A stretch of DNA of 6,615 nt from Chloroflexota bacterium. Its GTDB lineage: Bacteria > Chloroflexota > Dehalococcoidia > Dehalococcoidales > RBG-16-60-22. Numbering within the stretch: position 1 is the stretch's first letter; each line of letters begins with the position of its first letter. The notes below the pieces were generated by a model, which saw only the letters and a program-made list of their open reading frames with translations, was not told where the DNA came from and searched no databases. Of the stretch, positions 1 to 5,371 are shown one piece after another. The translations under genes and the position numbers were made by a program. The stretch spans positions 1-6,615 of the forward strand of contig JACZSH010000082.1 in NCBI GenBank assembly GCA_022574315.1, written 5' to 3'.

Positions 1-2
1 TT

Positions 3-128
3 GAAGCACTGGATATCCGGGTCACAGCTTCCACTCAGAGTATAGACCTTAAGGGCATAATACCCGTAGAATTCCCCGCCTTGCCTTCATCAACCGATGT
101 TACTACCATTGCACAAACATCGGCATGA
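3..128 (+). CDS. C-terminal end of an unidentified protein, possibly a serine recombinase (5' part outside window)
   Basis: An uninterrupted plus-strand frame enters from the left edge and ends at a TGA at 126-128, giving 41 residues. The composition looks like real protein: EALDIRVTASTQ, then a hydrophobic beta-strand-like stretch (DLKGIIPVEF), then a polar tail ending in AQTSA. The pattern 'ALDIRV...GIIPVE...TSA' reminds me of the last residues of site-specific serine recombinases in Dehalococcoidia-like genomes, but this is recollection and not a motif match. The frame converges on dnaN and overlaps its last 26 bases (103-128). An open run of this length can arise by chance, so both the gene and its identity are tentative. 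Confidence 0.42.
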   Translation, partial: EALDIRVTASTQSIDLKGIIPVEFPALPSSTDVTTIAQTSA

Positions 129-1236
129 TGACGTGGGTGTAATTGTCCGTGCCCACCGGGCGGAGGACGCCGGGGCTGGAGGGATTCGTGGTCTCCAGGG
201 CTACCTGTGCCTCATCGAGCACGCTGAGAACGTCGGTGAGATATTTACCATTGAAGGCAATCTTGGCTTCTTCTCCTTCGACGGTGGCGTCAATTTCACC
301 GACATCGTCGCCAATCTCTTCGGAGCGGGCGGAAACGGTCAGCTTGGCCGGGCCCAGTTCAGCGCCCGGGGTGATGACGAGCCGGACAATCCCACTGCCG
401 TCGCGGGCAAAAATGGAGGCAGTGCGGGTGGCTCTTAAGAAATCGGCGACGTTAACCACCATGCGGGTGTTCTTGCTCTGGGGGATGAGCTGGGAATAGT
501 TGGGGAAAGTGCCCTGGATAAGCTGTGAAACGACCTCGACATTATTCAGGCGGAAAAGTGCCTGGCTCTTACCGGGATTGACCGTAATCTCAAGGGCTTC
601 TTCCTGGTCAGCCATAAGCCGCCCCAGTTCAGAGAGCGTGCGGCCGGGAATAATGACCTCTGTCTGCTGGCTGACCGGAGTGGCTAAGGGGAGCTTGTAA
701 ACGGCCAGCCGGAATCCGTCAGCGGCGGCCAGTGTCAGTGAATCGCCGTCGAACAGAGCATCGATTCCGGTAAGCACCGGGCGTGACTCTTCCGTGGCGG
801 CGGCGAAAACAACCCGGCTGGTTCCCTGGCGGAAGGCTTCGGCTTCGACGGTGGTGGTGACGCCTTCCTCGATTTTCGGTATCGGCGGGAAGTCCTTGGC
901 GTCAAGGCCGCTGATGCGGGCTTCGAACCGGGCGCATTTCAGTTCCAGGGTCTTGGTGCGGGGGGAAAGGCTGATGTCAATTTTATCATTGGGCAGGGAA
1001 CCGACAAACTCGGAAAGGAGGCGGGCGGGAATCGTGATTTCTCCCTCCTCCTCAATCTTGGCGCCAACCCAGCAGGTAATGGCCATTTCCAGGTTGGTAG
1101 CGGTAAGCCTGAGGCGGGACTGGTCCGTGGCGAGCAGGATATTACTGGTGATGGGCAGAGTGGTCCGCGTAGCCACCGCCCGGCTGACTATGCTTAGTCC
1201 CTTGTTCAGATTTTCCTGAAGGCAGGATAGCTTCAT
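103..1236 (-). CDS. dnaN: DNA polymerase III subunit beta (sliding clamp)
   Basis: Encodes the ring-shaped processivity clamp that encircles DNA and tethers the replicative polymerase and repair proteins. The product is 377 residues, close to the usual 365-380, and spans the three clamp domains. Family signatures include TEESRPVLTGI (148-158), AAADGFRLAVY (170-180), SQLIQGTFPNYSQLIP (237-252), FNGKYLTDVL (328-337), PSSPGVLRP (352-360) and the terminal HVIMPM (368-373). The frame is open 15 codons further upstream, but I chose the ATG at 1234-1236 because GGAGGTG lies 4 bases before it and MKLSCLQENL is the normal clamp N-terminus. The gene lies 54 bp after moaC and has a likely promoter of its own in that gap. 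It is not beside dnaA or recF here. Its last 26 bases overlap an opposing frame. Confidence 0.97.
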   Translation of the reverse strand: MKLSCLQENLNKGLSIVSRAVATRTTLPITSNILLATDQSRLRLTATNLEMAITCWVGAKIEEEGEITIPARLLSEFVGSLPNDKIDISLSPRTKTLELKCARFEARISGLDAKDFPPIPKIEEGVTTTVEAEAFRQGTSRVVFAAATEESRPVLTGIDALFDGDSLTLAAADGFRLAVYKLPLATPVSQQTEVIIPGRTLSELGRLMADQEEALEITVNPGKSQALFRLNNVEVVSQLIQGTFPNYSQLIPQSKNTRMVVNVADFLRATRTASIFARDGSGIVRLVITPGAELGPAKLTVSARSEEIGDDVGEIDATVEGEEAKIAFNGKYLTDVLSVLDEAQVALETTNPSSPGVLRPVGTDNYTHVIMPMFVQW

Positions 1237-1269
1237 GGTACACCTCCAATATTGTGTCAGTGGTGGACT

Positions 1270-1298
1270 AGTATATAACAAAATCGGGTACTATTCAA
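1270..1298 (-). promoter_or_regulatory. Probable sigma-70 promoter for dnaN
   Basis: On the minus strand, TTGAAT (complement of 1293-1298) and TATACT (complement of 1270-1275) are separated by exactly 17 bp. Transcription would start about 7 bases further on, leaving a leader of roughly 25-30 nt with the strong GGAGGTG ribosome binding site. The -35 box overlaps the moaC stop codon, so dnaN could be expressed independently of the moa genes. Inferred from sequence only. Confidence 0.6.
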
Positions 1299-1767
1299 GG
1301 GTTATGTCACCGCTTTTACCACCGCTCTTTTTAATCAAACGGATATTTTCAATGCGGATGCCACGGTCGATTGCCTTGCACATATCGTAAATGGTGAGGG
1401 CGGTGACGGCGGCGGCGGTCAGCGCCTCCATCTCCACGCCGGTTTTGCCGGTGCTCTCCACAGTGGCCGTAATTTCCACGGTGCTGTTCTCCTCATCAAG
1501 GTTGAACTCGATGCCGACACTGTCAATGAGAATAGGGTGGCAGAGCGGAATTAAATCGGGTGTTTTCTTGGCGGCGGTTATGCCGGCTAACTGCGCCACG
1601 GTGAGAACGTCTCCCTTGGCTATCTGGCCGTCCTGCAGACGGGAAAAGGTAGCCGGCTGCATTCTGACCAGTCCTTTAGCCACCGCCCGGCGGTGTGTAT
1701 CCGGCTTGCCGGTGACGTCCACCATGCGGGGTCGGCCCGTTTCATCAAGATGGGTCAGTTTCTTCAT
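1291..1767 (-). CDS. moaC: Cyclic pyranopterin monophosphate synthase MoaC
   Basis: With MoaA, this cytoplasmic enzyme makes cyclic pyranopterin monophosphate from GTP; MoaC turns the MoaA product, 3',8-cyclo-7,8-dihydro-GTP, into cPMP. The product is 158 residues (E. coli about 161). Visible signatures are KTPDLIPLCHP (68-78), TGVEMEALTAAAVTAL (109-124), IYDMCKA (126-132) and KSGGKSG near the C-terminus. Residues at the positions of the known active site are present with the same numbers as in E. coli: Lys51, His77, Glu112, Asp128 and Lys131, so the enzyme should be active. The ATG lies 2 bp after the moaA stop, and its AGGAGGG site (complement of 1773-1779) is inside the final moaA codons, which implies translational coupling. 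Confidence 0.97.
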   Translation of the reverse strand: MKKLTHLDETGRPRMVDVTGKPDTHRRAVAKGLVRMQPATFSRLQDGQIAKGDVLTVAQLAGITAAKKTPDLIPLCHPILIDSVGIEFNLDEENSTVEITATVESTGKTGVEMEALTAAAVTALTIYDMCKAIDRGIRIENIRLIKKSGGKSGDITLE

Positions 1768-1769
1768 AA

Positions 1770-2747
1770 TTACCCTCCTACCTGGGAGAAGGGGCGGTCC
1801 TGGGGCACTCGGCCGTTCGCCAGCTGGTGTCTCAGTGGCTTGCTGACGACGGCGATTTTAATCAGTTTTTTCAACTCGTCAGCGGAGACGCCGCCGCGTA
1901 AGGACTGCCTTAAATCGATTTCCTCTTCCCCCAGCAGGCAGAGGCGAAGCTTACCATCGGCGGTCAGTCGGAGGCGGTTACAGTGAAAACAGAAATGCTC
2001 GCTGACCGGGGTGATGAAGCCGATAGTGCCGTTTGCCCGAGGGAGGCGAAAGTATTTGGCCGGTCCGTTGCCCTTGAAAGAACAGGGTTCCAGTTTTCCC
2101 AGCTCCGCCAGGCGCTGTCTCATCTCGGCGACGGAGAGGAAGGAGTCGCCGGTACCGTTTTTGGCGAAGGGCATATGCTCGATAAAACGGACGTGCCATC
2201 CGTCAGTAACCGTCCGGCGGGCAAAGCCGCGCAACTCGTCGTCATTGACGCCGGACAGGACCACCATGTTGATTTTGACCGGATTAAGCCCGACCGTCCG
2301 GGCGGCCTCGATGCCTTCCAGGACGTCTTGGAGGCGGCCATTCCGGCAGATGCGCTTGAACTTGGCGGCGTCAAGCGTGTCCAGGCTTACATTCACCCGG
2401 CGCAGACCGGCTGCCTTCAGTTCCGCCGCATAGCGGGCCAGCAGGATGCCGTTGGTGGTCAGGGAAATATCGTCTATGGCGTTAATCTCGGCCAGCATAC
2501 CTATCAGCCCGGGTAAGCCGGACCTGACCAGTGGTTCGCCACCGGTAACCCGTATCTTGCTGATACCCAGTTCGGCGGCGGCTTTGGCGATGCTGCGGAT
2601 TTCCTCATAGCTGAGAATGTCAGCGTGCGGCATCAGGCGGATGCCATCGGTGGGCATACAGTAGATGCAGCGCAGGTTGCAGCGGTCGGTAACCGAGATG
2701 CGAAGGTAATCAATGGGGCGCTGAAAAGAATCAGAAAGTCCGGTCAT
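1770..2747 (-). CDS. moaA: GTP 3',8-cyclase MoaA (radical SAM)
   Basis: Radical S-adenosylmethionine enzyme that rearranges GTP to 3',8-cyclo-7,8-dihydro-GTP, the first step of molybdenum cofactor synthesis. The 325-residue product has the usual length. The SAM-binding [4Fe-4S] cluster motif CX3CX2C is at Cys23, Cys27 and Cys30, followed by the GGEP motif (69-72) in RVTGGEPLVR. The second, substrate-binding cluster motif CX2CX13C is at Cys253, Cys256 and Cys270, with the Arg-rich NRLRL segment between. The protein ends in the conserved Gly-Gly, which is needed for catalysis in characterised MoaA. The ATG start has only a weak AGG upstream, but its first bases overlap the TAA of a 15-codon open frame that has a better ribosome binding site. 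moaC follows after 2 bp. Confidence 0.97.
   Translation of the reverse strand: MTGLSDSFQRPIDYLRISVTDRCNLRCIYCMPTDGIRLMPHADILSYEEIRSIAKAAAELGISKIRVTGGEPLVRSGLPGLIGMLAEINAIDDISLTTNGILLARYAAELKAAGLRRVNVSLDTLDAAKFKRICRNGRLQDVLEGIEAARTVGLNPVKINMVVLSGVNDDELRGFARRTVTDGWHVRFIEHMPFAKNGTGDSFLSVAEMRQRLAELGKLEPCSFKGNGPAKYFRLPRANGTIGFITPVSEHFCFHCNRLRLTADGKLRLCLLGEEEIDLRQSLRGGVSADELKKLIKIAVVSKPLRHQLANGRVPQDRPFSQVGG
1773..1779 (-). promoter_or_regulatory. moaC ribosome binding site inside the moaA 3' end
   Basis: The minus-strand sequence AGGAGGG encodes part of the last Val-Gly-Gly codons of moaA and lies about 6 bases before the moaC ATG. The terminal Gly-Gly codons of MoaA therefore also serve as the Shine-Dalgarno of MoaC. 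Confidence 0.8.
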
Positions 2748-2794
2748 TAGCCTGTTTGGCTCCCGCCGTCTTCAGTATGCTTTCTAAAAACCAT
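2747..2794 (-). CDS. Possible 15-codon leader peptide ahead of moaA
   Basis: A short ATG-initiated frame (MVFRKHTEDGGSQTG) fills the gap between rdgB and moaA. GGAGA lies about 9 bases before its ATG, within the last codons of rdgB. Its TAA stop overlaps the moaA ATG as TAATG, a classical coupling arrangement, while moaA itself has only a weak ribosome binding site. This could let ribosomes leaving the leader re-initiate on moaA. No known peptide family is recognised, and a frame this short could be accidental. Confidence 0.3.
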   Translation of the reverse strand: MVFRKHTEDGGSQTG

Positions 2795-2796
2795 GG

Positions 2797-3399
2797 CTAT
2801 TGTTCTCCAGATCTCTCCAGTATCCGGCGTACCTGCCGGGCGGCCTGGCCCCGGTGGCTTAGCCGGTTCTTTACCTCTGGCGACAGCTCCGCCATAGTCC
2901 GGTCCATCTCCGGCAGATAGAAGATAGGGTCATAGCCGAAGCCGTATTCGCCCCGTGGGGCGAAAGTTATCAGTCCCGGGCACTCTCCGGCACACAACGT
3001 TACCTCTCCGTCCGGCACGGCAATGGCGATAACACAGCGGAAGCGGGCGGTGCGCCGCGCCCAGGGCACATCCCGTAGTCGTGCCAGCAGATAGTCTATT
3101 CTATCACGGTCCGAGGTATTTTCGCCAGCATAGCGTGCCGAAAGCGGGCCCGGCTCTCCACCCAGAGCGTCAACCTCCAGTCCGGAATCGTCAGCCAGGG
3201 TTAACAGGTGGCTCTCGGCAGCCAGTCGGGTTGCCTTTAACCGCGCGTTTTCTTCCAGGGTCTTACCGGTCTCGTCAACCACGGTAGTAATACCTTGCTC
3301 GGCAAGGGTAACCAGCTGGTGAGGCAGGTCAGCCAGCAGGCTCCGGTATTCCCGGATTTTGGCCTGGTTGTTGGTCCCTAAGAGGAGTTTAGGTGGCAA
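2797..3399 (-). CDS. rdgB: XTP/dITP diphosphatase (RdgB/HAM1 family)
   Basis: Hydrolyses non-canonical purine nucleoside triphosphates (dITP, XTP, ITP) to the monophosphate and pyrophosphate, keeping deaminated bases out of nucleic acids. The 200-residue product matches the family size (E. coli RdgB 197). It carries the N-terminal GTNNQAKIREY substrate loop (8-18), TLEENARLKA (47-56), the catalytic and metal-binding ADDSGLEVDALGG (69-81), GFGYDPIF (153-160) and the C-terminal KNRLSHRG (177-184). The start is TTG at 3397-3399; GGAG lies 5 bases upstream (complement around 3405-3410) and no ATG gives the conserved N-terminus. It follows cobO by 71 bp and precedes moaA by 49 bp on the same strand, consistent with one transcript. 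Confidence 0.95.
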   Translation of the reverse strand: MPPKLLLGTNNQAKIREYRSLLADLPHQLVTLAEQGITTVVDETGKTLEENARLKATRLAAESHLLTLADDSGLEVDALGGEPGPLSARYAGENTSDRDRIDYLLARLRDVPWARRTARFRCVIAIAVPDGEVTLCAGECPGLITFAPRGEYGFGYDPIFYLPEMDRTMAELSPEVKNRLSHRGQAARQVRRILERSGEQ

Positions 3400-3470
3400 G
3401 CGAACTCCAAATCTGTTTCTGGCGGTTACCTGATAAACTCGTCAACCGGCATCGCCGCTATGGTCACGGT

Positions 3471-4004
3471 TTAGTACTCAATTCCCCGGCGAGCGCGGAT
3501 ACCTTTGTCGTAAGGATGCTTTAATTTTACCATCTCCGTCACCAGGTCGGCCAGCTCGATCAGTTTAGGGTCGGCGTAGCGGCCGGTGAGGATGAGCTCT
3601 ACCTCGGGAGGTTTATCTTCAATTAATTTGATGATGTCATCGAGCGCGATGAGGTTGTACCAGAGGGCGATGTTGACTTCGTCCAGCACGATGATGTCGT
3701 ATTTGCCGCCTAGCATGGCCTCGCGGGCGGCCGCCAGGGCCAGCACCGCCTGCTCTATTTCCTCCGGTTTAACCTTGGACTGTTTAATAAAGCACCGCAG
3801 TCCGAAGCTGACGACATCGACGTTGGGCAGCAGGGGAAGGGTGCTGAATTCGCCGTAAGGATACTTGCCTTTCATAAAAAAGACGATGAAGACACGCAGA
3901 CCCTGTCCCGAGGCTCTGAGTATCGTCCCCAACGCCGCGGTGGTTTTACCCTTGCCGGTGCCGGTGAAAATCTGAACCAGTCCGCGGTGTTTTTTCTTTA
4001 CCAA
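3471..4004 (-). CDS. cobO: Corrinoid adenosyltransferase, CobO/CobA/BtuR family
   Basis: Transfers the adenosyl group of ATP to the cobalt of reduced corrinoids, giving adenosylcobalamin or its precursor. The 177-residue product is close to the usual length. It has the atypical Walker A GTGKGKTT (15-22), an aspartate-containing Walker B-like strand VLDEVNIAL (106-114), LTGRYADPKLIELADLVTEM (139-158) and the terminal HPYDKGIRARRGIEY, which is typical of this family and distinguishes it from the unrelated PduO and EutT types. Two basic residue-rich segments at the extreme N-terminus (VKKKHRG) are also normal. The start appears to be TTG at 4002-4004, preceded by a purine-rich AAGAGAGT. It is the first gene of the minus-strand run; I see no convincing promoter in the 100 bp before it. 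Confidence 0.95.
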   Translation of the reverse strand: MVKKKHRGLVQIFTGTGKGKTTAALGTILRASGQGLRVFIVFFMKGKYPYGEFSTLPLLPNVDVVSFGLRCFIKQSKVKPEEIEQAVLALAAAREAMLGGKYDIIVLDEVNIALWYNLIALDDIIKLIEDKPPEVELILTGRYADPKLIELADLVTEMVKLKHPYDKGIRARRGIEY

Positions 4005-4039
4005 TTTTACTCTCTTTTGCAGCTCATTACCTTAAACGG

Positions 4040-4349
4040 ATGAATGTATCAGAAGCACGCTGGGAATACCGCGGGATTATGCCGGGTGGCTTTGATACCA
4101 GTTTAGCAACCGGAACCGGCTTCGTCAATGCGGGCATCGACTCCGGGCAGTGAGGGTCAGCAGTGAAGGCATGGCCAGGCTAAGCATGGGCGGCACCCAT
4201 GTGCCAGTCGCCGACCTGCCGGATGTCAACGCCTTTTCGCAGGCGCCCCCCCGGTGCCGGCGGTGGCAATGGCGCCGATGGTAGAGAGATATACCAGGTC
4301 AGTAAGATTTGAGGATAGTCTGAAGCGGTATTCTGTTATTATGGATTGA
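4040..4349 (+). pseudogene. Probable frameshifted gene remnant, family unknown
   Basis: This stretch between cobO and the cold-shock gene has no intact gene. On the plus strand, three consecutive open segments read like one protein broken by two small frameshifts. The first runs from ATG 4040 to TGA 4151 (NVSEARWEYRGIMPGGFDTS and onward). The second, about 4147-4250, contains SSEGMARLSMGGTHVPVADLPD in part. The third, from about 4251 to the TGA at 4347-4349, contains PVPAVAMAPMVERYTRSVRF and ends RYSVIMD. The second break coincides with a run of seven C at 4246-4252, a typical indel site. The last segment contains repeat copy A. I do not recognise the family. Chance open frames are an alternative, and the minus strand also shows short open stretches here. 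Confidence 0.33.
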
Positions 4350-4359
4350 GGGTAATAAG
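4291..4359 (+). repeat. Dispersed direct repeat, copy A
   Basis: Starts with ATACCAGGTC and continues through GATTTGAGGATAGTCTGAAG to about GGGTAATAAG. Over the first 41 bases it matches copy B (4812) at 32 positions and copy C (5372) at 29, with no gaps. The 3' part resembles copy C (ATTATGGATTGAGGGTAAT against ATTGTGGATGGAGAGTAAT). In one frame it reads TRSVRFEDSLKRY, also found in copy B. It lies immediately downstream of the cold-shock gene's stop. Confidence 0.75.
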
Positions 4360-4384
4360 CCCTTGGAGGTGAGTGGTGCTATGC

Positions 4385-4717
4385 TTAGACCTCGTCCTCA
4401 CTTCCACCCTGGTCATCTCCACCCTGGTCATCTCCACCCTGGTCATCTCCGCCCTGGTCATCTCCACCCTGGTCATCTCCACCCTTGTCATCTCCACCAG
4501 CATCGGATGCTTGAGTTTCGGTAAGTCGCACCTTATTGGCTTTCGGACGACCATCACGTCCCTGACCCTTCTCAAACTCCACTTCCTGACCTTCGGTAAG
4601 GCTATTAAATTCCACTCCTTCCAAATCGTTGCGATGGAAGAAGAGGTCACCTTCCTGCTCTGTCTTGATAAACCCATAACCACGGTCCATGAGCGTTTTG
4701 ATTGTACCTTTTGGCAT
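4385..4717 (-). CDS. Cold-shock-domain protein with acidic GGDDQ-repeat tail
   Basis: Residues 1-66 form a cold-shock domain: GTIKTLMDRGYGFIKTE carries RNP1 (GYGFI, 13-17), and DLFFHRNDL (24-32) is RNP2, so it should bind single-stranded RNA or DNA as a chaperone. The domain is followed by a low-complexity acidic tail: six GGDD(K/Q) pentapeptides (74-103), then GGSEDEV. Ordinary Csp proteins stop near residue 65-70, so this tail is an addition of about 44 residues, probably disordered and strongly negative. Glycine-rich or acidic C-terminal tails are known on other single-strand-binding proteins such as SSB, where they recruit partners; here the role is unknown. The ATG has a strong AGGGAGGTG site (complement of 4722-4730). 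It is monocistronic, with its own promoter, and is flanked by repeat copies A and B. Confidence 0.92.
   Translation of the reverse strand: MPKGTIKTLMDRGYGFIKTEQEGDLFFHRNDLEGVEFNSLTEGQEVEFEKGQGRDGRPKANKVRLTETQASDAGGDDKGGDDQGGDDQGGDDQGGDDQGGDDQGGSEDEV
4404..4493 (-). repeat. 15-bp tandem repeat, six units, coding
   Basis: Six head-to-tail 15-bp units encode the GGDD(K/Q) pentapeptides of the cold-shock protein tail. Four units are identical; one carries a synonymous GGT-to-GGC change, and the first in translation order has AAG instead of CAG. Near-perfect DNA identity points to recent slippage expansion. Because 15 is a multiple of three, copy number can change without breaking the frame. Confidence 0.95.
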
Positions 4718-4759
4718 AAGACACCTCCCTTTTAATCCATTGGCTAGGTTTTAAAAATA

Positions 4760-4768
4760 AGTATACCA
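4760..4768 (-). promoter_or_regulatory. Probable extended -10 promoter of the cold-shock gene
   Basis: The minus strand reads TGGTATACT (TGn plus TATACT), an extended -10 element that can work without a good -35 box; none is visible upstream. The predicted leader to the ATG at 4717 is about 35-40 nt, A/T-rich, ending in the AGGGAGGTG ribosome binding site. Confidence 0.45.
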
Positions 4769-4776
4769 CACCATAT

Positions 4777-4800
4777 AGTTAGATTTCTAGCTATTTTTTT
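4777..4800 (+). terminator. Weak intrinsic-terminator-like hairpin, plus strand
   Basis: AGTTAG pairs with CTAGCT (one G-U pair) across an ATTT loop and is followed directly by ATTTTTTT. The stem is short and AT-rich, so it is a marginal terminator. It would stop plus-strand transcription reading antisense through the cold-shock gene and isolate the downstream membrane-protein gene. Confidence 0.3.
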
Positions 4801-4811
4801 GGGGTGCTAAG

Positions 4812-4886
4812 GTACCAGGTCGGTGAGGTTTGAAGCTAGCCTAAAGCGGTACATGTCACTCTATTCATTACATAGGGTATAATAAT
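4812..4886 (+). repeat. Dispersed direct repeat, copy B
   Basis: Starts GTACCAGGTCGGTGAGGTTT and continues GAAGCTAGCCTAAAGCGGTA. It matches copy A at 32 of 41 bases and copy C at 32 of 41, without gaps. The downstream part (ATTCATTACATAGGGTATAAT) is a looser match to copy A. It lies between the cold-shock gene promoter and the start of the small membrane-protein gene, and its 3' end contains TATAAT at 4878-4883, which could act as a -10 box for that gene, although no good -35 is seen. Confidence 0.75.
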
Positions 4887-4922
4887 CCAGATAGCGAGAA
4901 AGAGGAGCTTTAGGGTAAGAGT

Positions 4923-5324
4923 ATGTCTCAGAAATCACCATCTTTAGCTAAAAATATAGTCAAGTTTATTATTATGACTATCGGTTTAGGAATTATCGGT
5001 ATCGTATTTGGGCTGGCAGGGGCTCTTATTGGCGGTAAAGTCCTGGGAAGTGACTCAGTTGGATTCGGAGCGCTTGGTCTCGCTATCGGTGGTGTCATAA
5101 TCGGTTATCCCACGGGTATAATAGTCGGTATTATCGCCATAAAAAAGATTCTTCACCGACGTGGTTCTTTATTGCTGGGTATTCTCGGCAGCATCTTTGG
5201 AGCCATAATTACCATGGCTGCCGCAGAGCCATTGAATTTGAATTCCAATCCTAATCTACTCTTTGGGGTCTTCTTCCTAAGTGTCCCCCTCTTCTGTCTG
5301 GTGGGGTTTTTCTTAAAGAGATAG
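4923..5324 (+). CDS. Small hydrophobic protein with four predicted membrane helices
   Basis: A 133-residue protein of unknown family. Hydrophobic segments at about 12-37, 46-73, 81-100 and 111-131 are likely transmembrane helices. The first two are rich in glycine spaced as GxxxG-like patterns (GLGIIGIVFGLAG; GLAIGGVIIG), which favour tight helix packing. A basic loop KKILHRRG (74-81) between helices 2 and 3 and the terminal FFLKR suggest cytoplasmic loops by the positive-inside rule. The N-terminus (MSQKSPSLAK) is basic and lacks a cleavable signal site. The ATG at 4923 is preceded by an AGGAG about 15 bases upstream and AGGG nearer; neither spacing is ideal. It is the only complete plus-strand gene, lies between repeat copies B and C, and has low GC. 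I cannot assign a function. Confidence 0.75.
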   Translation: MSQKSPSLAKNIVKFIIMTIGLGIIGIVFGLAGALIGGKVLGSDSVGFGALGLAIGGVIIGYPTGIIVGIIAIKKILHRRGSLLLGILGSIFGAIITMAAAEPLNLNSNPNLLFGVFFLSVPLFCLVGFFLKR

Positions 5325-5326
5325 GG

Positions 5327-5349
5327 CAACCTCCCGGTGAAAGAGGTTG
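5327..5349 (+). other. Perfect 7-bp inverted repeat just after the membrane-protein gene
   Basis: CAACCTC (5327-5333) and GAGGTTG (5343-5349) are perfect complements around a 9-base loop, 2 bases after the stop codon. No T-run follows, so it is not a standard intrinsic terminator; it may protect the transcript 3' end or assist factor-dependent termination. Confidence 0.5.
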
Positions 5350-5371
5350 ACGAATAGTAGGGTGTCGTGCC

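Noticed and set aside
97..1219. Several long plus-strand open frames opposite dnaN
   Set aside because: They are shadows of a GC-rich gene with full family signatures on the minus strand; none shows a recognisable domain or ribosome binding site.
1983..2516. A 177-residue plus-strand frame opposite moaA
   Set aside because: It lies wholly inside an intact MoaA gene with both iron-sulfur motifs, has no recognisable domain, and is best explained as codon-bias shadow.
2748..2796. Molybdenum-cofactor riboswitch ahead of moaA
   Set aside because: The gap to rdgB is only 49 bp, too short for the known aptamer, and no matching structure is visible.
4027..4285. Minus-strand protein-like reading upstream of cobO (GVDIRQVGDWHMGAAHA, then an in-frame TAG, then a tail ending FIRLR)
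   Set aside because: It needs a stop read-through and a frameshift at the same G/C run, and does not link to the repeat-copy frame conserved on the plus strand. It remains the main alternative to the plus-strand remnant.
4404..4493. CRISPR-like array
   Set aside because: The units are contiguous 15-bp copies with no spacers and encode an in-frame peptide repeat.
4404..4493. RTX-type calcium-binding repeats
   Set aside because: GGDDQ lacks the nonapeptide GGxGxDxUx spacing and large hydrophobic residue; it is a simple acidic pentapeptide.
4373..4735. Open frames in other phases across the 15-bp tandem repeat (plus-strand 120 residues with repeated LVIST, minus-strand 114 residues with repeated VEMTR)
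   Set aside because: A 15-bp repeat without stops leaves several frames open. Only the minus-strand frame with the cold-shock domain and a strong ribosome binding site is supported.
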